From contig NMRB01000984.1 of the NCBI GenBank assembly GCA_002633025.1, forward strand, positions 160,030 to 224,029: 64,000 nt of DNA. The letters are read 5' to 3'. A program made the position numbers and the translations under genes. The stretch's first letter is position 1, and the number at the start of each line of letters is the position of its first letter. Below the pieces are notes generated by a model. That model made no database searches. It worked only from the letters and a program-made list of their open reading frames with translations, and was not told the origin of the DNA. This document shows positions 31,957-42,800 of the stretch, piece by piece. The stretch comes from Notospermus geniculatus (lineage: Eukaryota > Nemertea > Pilidiophora > Heteronemertea > Lineidae).

Positions 31957-34900
31957 TTAACGTCTGGGTGGCGGTGGCAGCCCTCCGGAATTTCCCTGAT
32001 CGCCACGTCTCCACCTACAACTATTGTTATAGCATTCCATTACATTTGGGCATGGGCAGTTACCATAATCACGTGTCCCAACGGCGGTCGTATGACGTCC
32101 GCAAGCTGCGCCAGTCTTTTTCGAGCAACTGAAATGAAAAAAAAAACAAATTACTACAGGAGACATGTATGAATGCATGAAATTGACGACCAAGCCATCG
32201 CTTCTGGATGGTATACTCGTGGTTGAGGCCTGTCGAGGCAAGAATAACATCAACACCTATCATGAATATTTCAATAACTAGCAGAGCCGACCGAATCGAA
32301 ACTCCGATCGTGGACGTAAGGCAGGTGTAATGTTTTTCACTGCCCCCCGTTTGCCAGTGCCTCCCAACAAAAGATTGACGGAATAAGCCGCGACGTGACA
32401 ATGGGGGGAGGCACTGAACAACATGTCTTTCTGTATTTGAGTGTCCGCCGAACAATAAAGCGGGCATTGTCATACGGGGGGCATTCTCATACATTACACT
32501 TGAACTTTTCGAACCCGGAGCTGTGGGTAGCTCAGTTCCGGGGCTCAGTTTGGTTGGCAAACTGGTGAGTTCCCCTGTAACGCTTGTTTCTGTGGACATG
32601 TGTACATGTATAAGAGAATAACTGGTAGAATCAACACTTACGCTGGATAGTCTCGACGTAATCTCACGTCATCTTTGTGAGGTTTATATACCCCACCGCT
32701 TATGGCATGGTCCGGGATTTCAGGCTTCCAACTGCAAATAGCGCTCTTGCATTCTATAGCATCTCGACACAGGCAGGGATTGTATTCGATGCCGGGAATC
32801 ACTGATCCGGTGTCACGACATGACTTGCCAATAGAATCATTGCAACTGAAGAGAAAAAAAACTACTGAATGTGAGGAAAACACAACTCGGCCGCATATAC
32901 ATGCGGGAGAATTTAACTTACCTCGACGTGAGTCCATGTCATAAAATTTTTTTAACTTCTAATAATACCGTATTATAGTAGGGGTAGCATAATGGTAAAT
33001 GGAACAGCTTGTATTATACCTAAGCTGTTCCATCTATCATTATGCTACCCCTACTATATTACGATAATAGGGAGTTTTCGCAAAGCCCCCGAAACGCCAA
33101 CGCGAACGCCAAACCCATTGTTCGATGCCACGAAGACAGCACCGAACAAAAGGATAGATGTTCGCGTTGGCGTTTCGGGGGCTTTGCGAAAACTCCCTAT
33201 TAGACTGTGGTACCCGGTGTTCTGGGCAGCTTGCATTCGAAGACCGGTGAAAGCAAATGATCTACGGCGGATTCCCGACGAGTGAGGTCATTCTACAGCT
33301 CCAAGACCAATAGACCGAACACTGTCCTAAATATATTAGTAGATCAGCGGGCGCCATGATGGCCCGCATGATGGTTTAATTTATGCATTTGCTTGCGTCT
33401 GTTTTAATCAGGACAGTCATGACAGTGTTCGGTCTACGATATTACTTGAACTTATAAAATTTTTGTTCACGAAGTGACGTTATTTTCGCACCAGATCACT
33501 TCTTGTCACAAGGGTTTTTCCAGTTATTAGGGAGTTTTCGCAAAGCCCCCGAAACGCCAACGCGAACGTCTGTGCTTTTGTTCGGTGCTCTCTTCGTGGC
33601 ACCGGACAATGGGTTTGGCGTTCGCGTTGGCGTTTCGGGGGCTTTGCGAAAACTCCCTAATATTGCACCAACTGGCACGAAATTTCACTAATAAGTGTAA
33701 TGTAACGCCATATAGTGTCTCGTATAGTAGAATTTACGTATCATTTGCGTTTTTTCGAGAAATCGACATTTTTGTTTGGGGGCACGATCGCGATGTATGG
33801 AGAATGTATAGAGCATCACAAAACTCAAAGTTTGTGTGCAAAATAACGAGAGCATGCAAAAAAATCAGAAGAATATACCACCACTACACAACGAGGTGCA
33901 TCAACATCTCCTCACCTATTTATTTTTGAACCGTATGTAATCCTTCATCACCGAGAAATAAGCAGGTAAGTCCAGAATTGCCCCGCAGCAGACGACGAGT
34001 CAGGTCGCCATTCAATCTCGTACCCAGATCTACCTCATCCGAGGATATCTCTGGCAAGGGCTACGACCTGACCAAAATTTATGGTCAACCGCTGGCAGCG
34101 TGCCAAAATGTTTGTTTCACACAATATTTCGTTCTCCGATGACTGAAAAACATCATATATGCCTAAAAGGCCATTTAATACTCCCAAAACACGAAGTTGT
34201 TTGAGTATTAGAGCAATTTGAAACGAATAGTTAGCATGGTTTGTTGCGAACATCATGCCGCGGCCTCGGCGTGATTCGCCTCAAAATTAGTAGATTGCGC
34301 ATGCGCAGTATTCCTGAAGTCGTCAGCCCTTTCCAGTGGTGTTGTAGGAACGTAAACCCACTGGGGACGAGTTTGGTCGCCATTGTTTGATCCACGCATA
34401 ACCGACGTGTATAGAGAGACGATGTGTGTACACACATATAGTGCACGAATGTTCATTTTGGTTCCCTCAGTCACCGCTTTCAACCTAGCGGTGACTGAGG
34501 GAACCAAAATGGGGAATGTTTAGGTAGCCTTCTTGGGACTAAAATAAAGGGATGCCTTATGGATGAGTTGATAATTGGGGTCAGTGTCGATGGTGAATAT
34601 CGGCCATCGCCGCATTTGGGTTATCCTTGGAGGAATTATTGTATCACGAAATATTCACTGATGCTGGGGCGAGCTATATAGCCCAGTGGGTTCAGTGTTG
34701 CGGCTATTATGGTTGTCTATGATGGTCATAGGTTCGAGCCCGGGTAGTGGAAGAAATTTTTTCTCCATTTCTTTTCTTTTATTGACATTGGCCCGTATTC
34801 TAGAAGCCTCCTTAACTCTAAGGTCCACTTTAACCTTTTGTATTCTGCCTTGCAAACAATAGCTAAAGGTAGACCTTAGACTTAAGGAAGCTTCTAGAAT

Positions 34901-37900
34901 ACGGCCCAAAGATTTTCTCTGTTTGGATGTAAGGACTTGTCCTGCAATCGATTTTCTTTCCGCTGCCCAAACCAAACATCTATTCTCCCAGCAACTAACT
35001 GCACTCTCATGATCTGAACGTCACTTCGTGAACCCTGTCGCCACCAGGCTTGTTATGACCTGGACTCGCGTCGAGGTAAGTTGGATTCTCCCCTGTATCA
35101 CTAGGTTGAGATTTGCAGTCTTTTCTTCATATGGGACGCCTCGCGTTACACTTAGGTGAGTTTAGACCCGGGGTTTAGACCGAACACTGTCGTCTATACT
35201 ATAATGGACGGTAGCCATGTTGGATTTTGTTATCAACCTGAGTTGACCTGTTTATCTGCTACCTTGCTATGTATTGTAATGACTGTACACAGATCGGGTG
35301 GATCGGACTTTCTGCCCGATCTCCTCCTTAGTTAGGGCTTGAATCCTACGAAGAGCGGCCTATGTGTACAGTACAATAAGAGGAGCGTGTTTGATTACGG
35401 TTTGGTTTTAAAAGAAGTGCTGATTTACATGAAAAAGAGAGAAAATCAAATGTGTGGTGACCTGCGCTGCCATCTACAAGAAAGTCAGTGACCTACCTAT
35501 GTGTGAGGGGCTGGACAGATACACAGGCGCTCATGTTATGTGAACCGAGCTATCATGAATCTGGGTCACCTTTGCATTAGGGTGATTGAAGAGGTGTAAT
35601 AAACCAGACGAGACGTGATGCTGCTGTTTAGAAAGTCAAAACTCCTCACTGCTCATGGATTTGACGGTTAATAAACTACCCCTGTCCAAACAAACTCATC
35701 AATAAAGCAACAGACCCTCTACCTCAGGATATTCAAGGACAAACTTACTAACTCCCCCAAAATGTGCTCGCCACGGGTCAATATGCTAGTGATTAAAATA
35801 CCAGGACAGACGCAAGCAAATGCATAAAACCATCATGGCGCCCGCTGGTCTATATTTAGCTCTGCGTCGGTCTATTGCTCTTGGAGCTGTAGAATGACGT
35901 CACTAGCCGGGAATCCGGCTTAGAACATTTGCTTTCACCGGTCTTCGGATGCAAGCTGCCCAGAAGACCGGTACCAGTCTAAGGTGAGTTCTTATTTCTG
36001 ACAAAGTCAACTCGAAGTAGCGGAAGTAGGTGGAGCGTTCGGAGTCTTATCTAGCTTGGGATCCTATTCTTTCAGAAAATCCATTGTAAACATCGTTATT
36101 ACGTGTTTGATAAGATTATGGGTCGTATTTTAGAACGTTCCCTTAACGTTAAGGTCGCCCTTAAGTCTAGGCCTAATTGTAAAACCATCGAGGACAATAG
36201 ATTTAAGGTGGACCTTAATGTTGAGGAACTTTCTAAAATGCGGCCCAATAACTATAGTGGAATCAACACTTACGTCAGAATTCTAGCTGCAAATGAATAG
36301 ATACATCCCAGCATTAGAAATATATCGGGTGTCCCAAAAAAGTGAACCGCTTTTTGACAAGTATTTTCTCAGCGATAGATAAACCCAATTCATTGGAAAT
36401 TTTTACCGAGTAACCTTAGGGTATCATCAACAAGTCTGCGAAATATCTAGGACATCGGTCGCAAATTATGCGAGTATTGTCAAATTCAAAACAGCATGTC
36501 AACACCTGCATGAACATGATGAAGGCCACATTGCACAGCTCTGATATTGGATTTTTTGACATGCTGTTTTGAATTTGACAATACTCGCATAACAGTTCTA
36601 GTTTTTTATTTCAGCTCCACCAAGACTCCTAAAGAAGACGCCAGAAGACATCAGGTGGTCGAACACTGAGGGTGTTTGCAATGCGCCATCTGACCCACAT
36701 CATTTACCCGACGCCGGGTAAATGAATATCCATAAACGTCAAACGTGTGTGTGTGTGGGGGGGGGGGGGCAGTTACATCCTTTCCCGTGGTTTTCTTTAC
36801 GATGATATTGCAAGTCAGTGGTACTCCGGCTTCTGGATCAGGATTTAAGGAATTAAACCCGAGGCGGAGGGTCTTGGTTGCGACACCGAACCCGCGAGGG
36901 TGGAGCTAAAATGTAGTCCAAACCCGAGGCGCTAAAATACCTCAAACTAAACATTCATAAAATTTAGGTTCTGTGCAATTTGGTTGCAAAATAGGCCTAA
37001 AAATATCAGCGAGGACGCTCCGTCAACGCGACATCTGTGAATCACGCACTGTGTGTACAAACCTGTACATCGTGCCTGTATCGTGTACGGTACATCTGTG
37101 TGCAGCGCTAACAGCAAGCTGCAGGAGTCGAAATGAGATACATGTAGCAGGGTGCTTTCTTCAACGGACTATCCGCAGGAAATGTAGCTGATGGTACAAA
37201 ACTTCGTTGGGATACTAGTAGGTCACTGAGTATCCATCTGGCCGACATTCGCAGCACTACCTCGCTGAATGCTCGAAGCGAGAAATGCTGGACGCCAGAT
37301 CGCCATGGAAACACGAGCGGGGGTCTTGGTTGTGTCACCCAGACCCGACTGCATTCAGAATGAGGCTAGTGCATTATCCATTTGAAACATACGCACGAGA
37401 TACCAAGGTATTTTAGAATATACTAGTATAATACAAAGAACTGCTATGAGACCTCTGTTTGAAGCTCCAGACGACATTCTATAGAGTGCCTTTTGCCCCA
37501 GCCACTACGCTGAGAAGACTTCCTCTAAAACTTTACCAAGTATACAGGTGGATAGTCTGGGGTCACTACCCACGTGCAATTGCCTCGGTGTTTGGGCACA
37601 TTACCGAGGTTTCGCAAATCTGACGAAACACAAAGTACGAAATTCAACTTCATTTCCGAGACCTAATGTATTTCTGGAGATGGTTGGTACCACAAATATC
37701 CCAGCTGCCAGTGCGTCTTTCAGTATATCATATAAGACCGAGAGAGTTACGGTGCATCTTGAATTCGTAAATTTCCACTTCGTGTCTACGAAGTGGAAAC
37801 AAAAGATAAATTTCAAAATTTAAGATACATCGTAACTGTATCGGTCTAACGTCATACGCGAAAATACGCTATTGCAGCAGGCGATATTAGTGGTACCAAC

Positions 37901-38136
37901 CATCTCCTGAAATACATGTACATGTACATTACGTCATGGAAGTGAAGACCAATTTCGTATTTCGTACTTCGTGTTTCGTCAGGTTTGCGAAACCTCACTA
38001 GTGAAATTGCACGACAAAGACTAAAGTCGGGTTGTAATGAATCATAAGTGGGGTCAAAGGGGTAATTAAGTCCTACCTTCGACGAGGCAGAAAGCCATGA
38101 CAACGGTAACCAAGCACAAGGCTACTTTCATGATTG
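31957..38136 (-). CDS. Small secreted protein with two homologous six-cysteine modules (four-exon model)
   Basis: Minus-strand model: 38077-38136 (ATG at 38131), 36274-36286 (13-nt microexon), 32642-32845 and 31957-32128, all with GT-AG borders. Phases match throughout, and the coding length is 444 nt (147 aa). Exon 1 is a signal peptide (MKVALCLVTVVMAFCLVE). Exons 3 and 4 start in the same phase with Cys and share the pattern C-x(6)-C-x(14)-C-x-C-x(5)-C-x(4)-C-x-W (CNDSIGKSC...CLCRDAIEC and CSKKTGAAC...CPCPNVMEC). A basic RLRRDY site lies between the modules and PPPPRR at the C-terminus. The introns after exons 2 and 3 both begin GTAAGTGTTGATTC, evidence of an exon-intron duplication. No family is recognised; a disulfide-rich secreted peptide (defence, signalling or matrix) is possible. 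The microexon is the weakest part of the model. Confidence 0.65.
32977..33058. repeat. Short perfect foldback
   Basis: TAGTAGGGGTAGCATAATGG...AACAGCTT is followed after a ~12-bp loop by its reverse complement ending CTACCCCTACTA. Arms of about 35 bp with few mismatches. A small MITE or hairpin in the 5' intron of the cysteine-rich gene. Confidence 0.75.
33070..33197. mobile_element. 128-bp TA-flanked MITE (copy 1)
   Basis: Near-perfect inverted ends of about 38 bp (GGGAGTTTTCGCAAAGCCCC to GGGGCTTTGCGAAAACTCCC) flanked by TA on each side, as for Tc1/mariner-type non-autonomous elements. The centre is a 50-bp unique core. A second copy of the same length lies at 33530-33657. Confidence 0.85.
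33530..33657. mobile_element. 128-bp TA-flanked MITE (copy 2, inverted core)
   Basis: Same ends and same length as 33070-33197, flanked by TA, but the central core is in the opposite orientation. It interrupts a fragment of the SINE-like repeat (GTTCACGAAGTGACGTTATT at 33465 and TTGCACCAACTGGCACG after it), so it inserted later than that fragment. Confidence 0.85.
34455..34511. repeat. 25-bp perfect stem hairpin
   Basis: CATTTTGGTTCCCTCAGTCA is mirrored by TGACTGAGGGAACCAAAATG around a short loop (CTTTCAACCTAG). It has the structure of a small foldback. Confidence 0.8.
34540..35060 (+). mobile_element. tRNA-derived SINE-like element (copy 2) with nested foldback
   Basis: Inverted relative to 16790-17265 and sharing CTTATGGATGAGTTGATAAT, ATTCTTCATCGGAC-free flanks, and the tRNA-like core TAGCCCAGTGGG...GGTTCGAGCCCGGG (A and B boxes near 34680 and 34732). 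It ends AACGTCACTTCGTGAAC then CTGTCGCCACCAGGCTTGTT. A GGCCCGTATTC-ended foldback is inserted at 34790-34907. Confidence 0.7.
34790..34907. mobile_element. Small foldback with GGSCCGTATTCTAGAAGC termini
   Basis: Starts GGCCCGTATTCTAGAAGC and ends GCTTCTAGAATACGGCCC, 118 bp, nested in the SINE-like copy. Same family as 36120-36246. Confidence 0.8.
35061..35794. other. Interior of the large foldback, no gene
   Basis: Unique-looking sequence apart from TTTAGACCGAACACTGTC near 35178, which is also found at 33308. Nothing else identifiable. Confidence 0.35.
36120..36246. mobile_element. Small foldback related to 34790-34907
   Basis: GGGTCGTATTTTAGAACGTTCC at the left and TTTCTAAAATGCGGCCC at the right, with inner AAGGTCGCCCTTAAG / TTAAGGTGGACCTTAA arms. 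It lies 27 bases from the 13-nt candidate exon of the cysteine-rich gene. Confidence 0.65.
36466..36592. repeat. Hairpin in a mariner-like terminus
   Basis: TTATGCGAGTATTGTCAAAT followed by TCAAAACAGCATGTCA is repeated inverted at 36556-36592. Upstream, GGGTGTCCCAAAAAAGTG at 36330 resembles a mariner-type terminal repeat, but no matching right end was found. Confidence 0.6.
36593..37604. other. Intron 1 of the cysteine-rich gene, no other feature
   Basis: Contains (GT)n(G)n near 36747-36770. Otherwise no gene or repeat can be supported. Confidence 0.35.
37605..38010. repeat. Foldback element in intron 1
   Basis: AGGTTTCGCAAATCTGACGA, AACACAAAGTACGAAAT and GGAGATGGTTGGTACCAC on the left recur inverted on the right up to about 37998. 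Arms are ~100 bp with indels. The right arm ends ~70 bases before the signal-peptide exon. Confidence 0.6.
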
Positions 38137-38252
38137 CTGAAATGGGAAGAAAGATTTTAAGTTAATCACACTGAAGAAGAACCTTTGAAGCCGGCAGCAA
38201 ATCCTGACGCGAGGCCAAGTTGAAGCGTTTTCAAACGTCAACGAATGACGAG

Positions 38253-38667
38253 TCAGGGGCCGTATGCATAAAACATCTTAAAGGTGCTCTAGTTCGAATT
38301 GTAAACATTACGGTTTGTTTATTTACATGGTTGATTATAATAGTTATTTTTCCTCGGACAGGTGGCAGCACCGTGTATACCAAAACATTAATGTTATCTA
38401 TTTTTATATCTATCTTGATAAATATTCTTGTAACTGAAATATATTTATGATTTTACGCTCAAAAACAAACAAAGAGTTGTGAAAGGCGAGATTTAATTCG
38501 ATTTTATCTGATTTGTTAGTACCAGAAGTTGACAATAGGTGGCACACCGTAATGTTTACAACTCGAACTAGAGCACCTTTAAGTGTAAAATTTCCCTTAT
38601 CTTTTGTTTGGAACAATAGTTCAAGGGAAATTTTACACTTAAGATGTTTTGTGCATACGGCCCCTGA
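38253..38667. mobile_element. Nested foldback with TCAGGGGCCGTATGCATAAAAC termini
   Basis: The outer arms (TCAGGGGCCGTATGCATAAA ... ATACGGCCCCTGA) enclose a second inverted pair (AAGGTGCTCTAGTTCGA and TCGAACTAGAGCACCTT, with TAAACATTACGGT beside it) and a third short stem (AGTGTAAAATTTCCCTT / AAGGGAAATTTTACACTT). The terminus belongs to the GGGCCGTAT group. Confidence 0.75.
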
Positions 38668-39844
38668 TCCTCAAACCAATTTGATATTTGGCGTACGCGC
38701 CAACAGGCGTCGGAATATTCCTCGAAGCACCAGGTACAAGAAACTGGTTTTATATCTCATTCGAAGGACGAAGCACTGAATGCAGGGAAAAGTCATGAAG
38801 TATGCTGAAGAACACAAGAGATCATAAAAAATGGCGTTCCTACCGGTTCCAAACCACGACCTCATGGTTTATGAGTGAACCTCATTTTGCCACAGCGTTG
38901 AAATGGCAGAGTCACAGTATTTTTGCAGCGTCCCTGATGGCACAGCCGTATTATTCGTGGGTGTGGCGAGTGCTGAGCTCAGTGGTGCAGGGATATTCTG
39001 GTCCCAGCCAATTCGGCTGCGACCCAGATCGCTGTGCCAAATACATTACATGTAGCATACAGCGTACATTTTTCGTCCCATCTTCAGGTTTAAACTAGGG
39101 ACCTACACCATTAAATGTTAATTAACACCCGTGAAATGATATTTTAACGATTAAAATAATCGTTTAAAAGTAAAACAAGCCTGGCGGTGACAGGCGGGGT
39201 TCACAAGGTGACTTCAGGGGTTGAACTCAGCCTCATTCCCCCAGGCTTCATGCAGCAGCCGTGTGTTGGCTATAAACAAACACACATGATGGCGGATACA
39301 CAACAACCAGTGATGTTCGAACAGTCCTATCCACGGGAGCCAGAGAGAGAGAGAGCAGCATATTAACGCAATTAGGCCTAGGCCTATATATAAAAATGGT
39401 GCCCAGAGTGGAGGGCGGTAGAGCGAAATTGTCACCCAAGAAATTTTGTTCATTGGATATAGCGTATTTGCGGTGAAATGAAAAGGCAAAAATTTTAAAA
39501 AAGACAGGGGAAACGGTGCAAAAAATCCCGTAGGGATTCGAAACCGGGACCTGCGGCTTTATAATAGACAAACGCTACACGCCTGAAGTAATGTCGATGC
39601 GGACGTAAAAGAACGCACGGCAATGAACAAAAATATCACGCAGATCGGCGCTGTTCACTTGCTCATTTCTTTGAAATTGTGAGCCTAACTTGCGATAAGT
39701 TTGGGCCATTCTGTTAAGACAAATATTAACAGTTGACTCATGCTATCGATGAGCACAAAAGCCAACAATATTGCCAGCTATTTCGGAGATTTTGAATGCA
39801 AAATTGCCGTCTCAGTTGAAGCGAGAAACAAAATGGCTGCCTAA
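38668..39844. other. Spacer with a tRNA-like fragment
   Basis: No gene. On the minus strand, 39525-39560 has a B-box-like GGTTTCGAATCCC within a tRNA-like context, so a SINE remnant is likely. A short (GA)n run sits near 39345. Confidence 0.35.
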
Positions 39845-42800
39845 GGGTCATTCCATGTCAAACCACACACTTTTTTCCCCGACCCCCTTTAAATTCAATG
39901 AAATTTGGCATACCTGGGGCACTCCCTGAGAAACCCTCAACCACAAAGTTTCAGCTTGATCGCTTCATTTTTCAGCGTTCTACGGCAATTTCAATTTTTG
40001 ACCTATTTCAGGACAATACCTGACTCTATGATAAAAAACGGCACATTTCTCAAAAACTACCAGTCCAAGTGCATCAAATTTGGTATCATTGGATAGAGGA
40101 GATGATTTCCTTTCATATGAGATGCGTCACAACGACTTTTATTGATGGCGCCTTAATCTAGGTCAAATCACGTGACTTTGCTCTTTGACCTACTTTTTCA
40201 ATAAATGCCCTATTTTTGATTTTGACCAAAATTTATCGTAAGACAGTAGAATGCCTTAAAAAGATGCTCGCAAAATTTGAGCGTGGACAATTGCAGGGTT
40301 CATGGCCAAATTAGCTTTAATGCAGTGCTATGCACATAAACCCTCATTTACACCATTTACACCATATCCACCATTGTACAAGTCCATGTACACATGGTAA
40401 ACTTACATCATACATTCTCTCTGTTCCCTCTGGTATTGTTACTTTTTCAAGACACGCACTTTGCGCTCTGTTGATGCATTCGAGAACCGTTTAACTAAAA
40501 GGACCCCTGGCTCATCAACTGAGAAGAACGCATGTAGCTTCTGTGTGCCAGTGACTGTAATTGAGTTGTCCAATATCTTCTTCAACTTGTTCTCATGTTC
40601 TGCTATGTTCTCCTTAGGACAGAACACTGCAGTGATCCCTGGAAGTGAGTCCTTCGCCCATTCGTACAGTCCAAGTGGCGTCTGTATTTGATTATGCAGC
40701 GGTCTTTGGAGGCTGGCTTTTCGTGCAAGTCTTTTAACAGTACCGCCGACTCCATCACATGCTCCCTTGCCATGAGCTGTGGCAAAAAAGTGCCACTCCC
40801 CAGGTATACCATGATCACTCCTGTGTCGGGAAAGAAGCGCAAAGTTTTTCCGATTCTTATATTGTGCTGCCGCGCCGTCTGAAAAGTAATAGATTCTCTT
40901 TGGTGTGACTTTTGATCTTATGATTGGCATTAACTCATTGAGGAAGTAGCTAACGCACACGGTATCATGTGTCAAATGATCAGAAATCATAACACAGCTA
41001 AGGCTCTTGATATGGTCATTTTCTCGATAATAGACAACAGAGGGGTGTACAGTGGCTTGCTGATTTGTCCAGTGATACCCCTGAGCGGCATCCTGAAGGA
41101 CAAAGGCATAGTTTTCACTAAAGTCACTCAGTACTATGACCTCTTGTTCCTTAAGTTCCTCTTTGATCTCTGCCAAAAATGAGGCCTGTTGTTTTGAAAT
41201 GAAGTCATGCGGCCCCAGAACCTTCAGCTTTTCACAGAAAATTTCGCAGAAGTCACTGACATCGTTTTGCAAAGTTACAATATCGCATCTGTCGGTCGTT
41301 GTCCACTGCTTGTAAGTTACTGTCTCGATTCCTCTATCTATTAGATCAGTTAACAATCTATCCTTGATTCCTTCCACTCCAGGGCAGTTGTCACATTCGC
41401 CAAGAAAACATTCTGGAGTGCCAGGATTACAGGCCATTTCTGCCAAGAATTGTTTGTAGCTAGTGGTCTCATCCGTGTAAACTGCACTCACCATTAGTTT
41501 AAAGTTTTGATGTATCGTGCAAACGCATACATTATGGGTGCCTGGAGCCCCTGCGAGAACACATTCTTTGGGTCTATTTTCTGCAAATTTTGAAACACCT
41601 ATTTTTACGTCAGCGTGTTCGGACTGAAATTCCCTATATATTTCCTTGATGTTGGCAAGCAAGAGACGTTTTTGAGTTTGGATTTTTCTTCCTTCTTCAT
41701 TACTAAAAACAGATACACAGTCTTTTTTCCCTGGCATCATCCGACTTATTTGATCAGACCTATAAAAATCCTGCACCGTTTGAATAACATCATCACTCAG
41801 TCTTTTCCCTGGTTTCAGATTAGGTGACGACATTATCCCTTGATCAGCTTGAAGTCTTTTAGCAGTACGTGCCATCCAATTGGTCGTTTTGAATTCGTCC
41901 ATGACTTTCCTTATACTCCAACTTCTGGGAAGCAATGTCAGAATTTGGATTTTCTTACTCCTCGTGGCCCCTGCAAAACATTCTTTAAGTTGGGAAATAA
42001 TCTCTTGTCCATCATCAGTACCAGAGGGCATATGAAGTGTATCCCTTATCCCAGTATGCAACTGTTCCAGTTTACGTGTTCCGTACGCCTGTAGTTTAAC
42101 TCTCTTGGGGTCTAATGGTGATTCACCAATGGCGTCGAACGCTTGATTAATAGCTGGTATGGCTAAGTTCCCAATCAATGAACTACGTGCTCTTATGGCG
42201 GAATCGTCAGTTTCAACTCCAGCATCTCCTGAAAAAGACGTGAGCGATGTTGACTTCTAAAACCACCCTGAACTTAAATAGCACGAGGCCTTCCTCTGGC
42301 CCAGGCACTGCAATAGGCCTAGTGATTTTCAAAGTGTAATGTGCTAAAAGGAAATGCCAGCAGGCTATACTGACATCAGAACAAAAATAGATAAGAGAGG
42401 ATTATTTCTGATCAGAATGAATAGCTAACCTATTTCTACATCGCTATCAGTGTCCATTTCCATCATTGTTTCTTCAACAGGAGCTGGGGGGTCGGCTGGG
42501 GTGTCACGTGTTTTCGAAACTTCACCTCGACATGATGGACAAAGTTTCTTTCCAGGGATCAGCTTGAGATCTGCATGGTTTCTTGCTAATTCAAGGGAGA
42601 TTTCACGTAGTCCTCCGCCGATAGCTTTCCGTCCATGTTTGTTAAAAGGATCACAGCATTTCGTTTCGTGCATCGAATATCGTCGGAAATATTTATCCCA
42701 GTGGTATTTGCATACTGAAGTTAATGGCGATTGTAAAATACCACACCTTAACTGCAGGATCTCTTGCTCCTCAGAGTTTGGAACGTGGTTTTCAGCAGCT

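Larger units (their letters stand above)
33203..35981. mobile_element. Large foldback element (~2.8 kb, ~200-bp inverted ends)
   Basis: The left arm 33203-33420 (GTGGTACCCGG, TTCTGGGCAGCTTGCAT, AAGACCGGTGAAAGCAAATG, GCGGGCGCCATGATGG, GCATTTGCTTGCGTCTG) recurs in inverted order at 35795-35981. The interior holds unrelated insertions: an end fragment of the SINE-like family, the second 128-bp MITE, a SINE-like copy and a hairpin. No transposase is seen. It lies inside the intron between exons 2 and 3 of the cysteine-rich gene. Confidence 0.65.

Noticed and set aside
32069-32599. 176-aa minus-strand ORF spanning the last cysteine exon
   Set aside because: Uses a different frame and reads through the intron; the spliced cysteine-rich frame is better supported.
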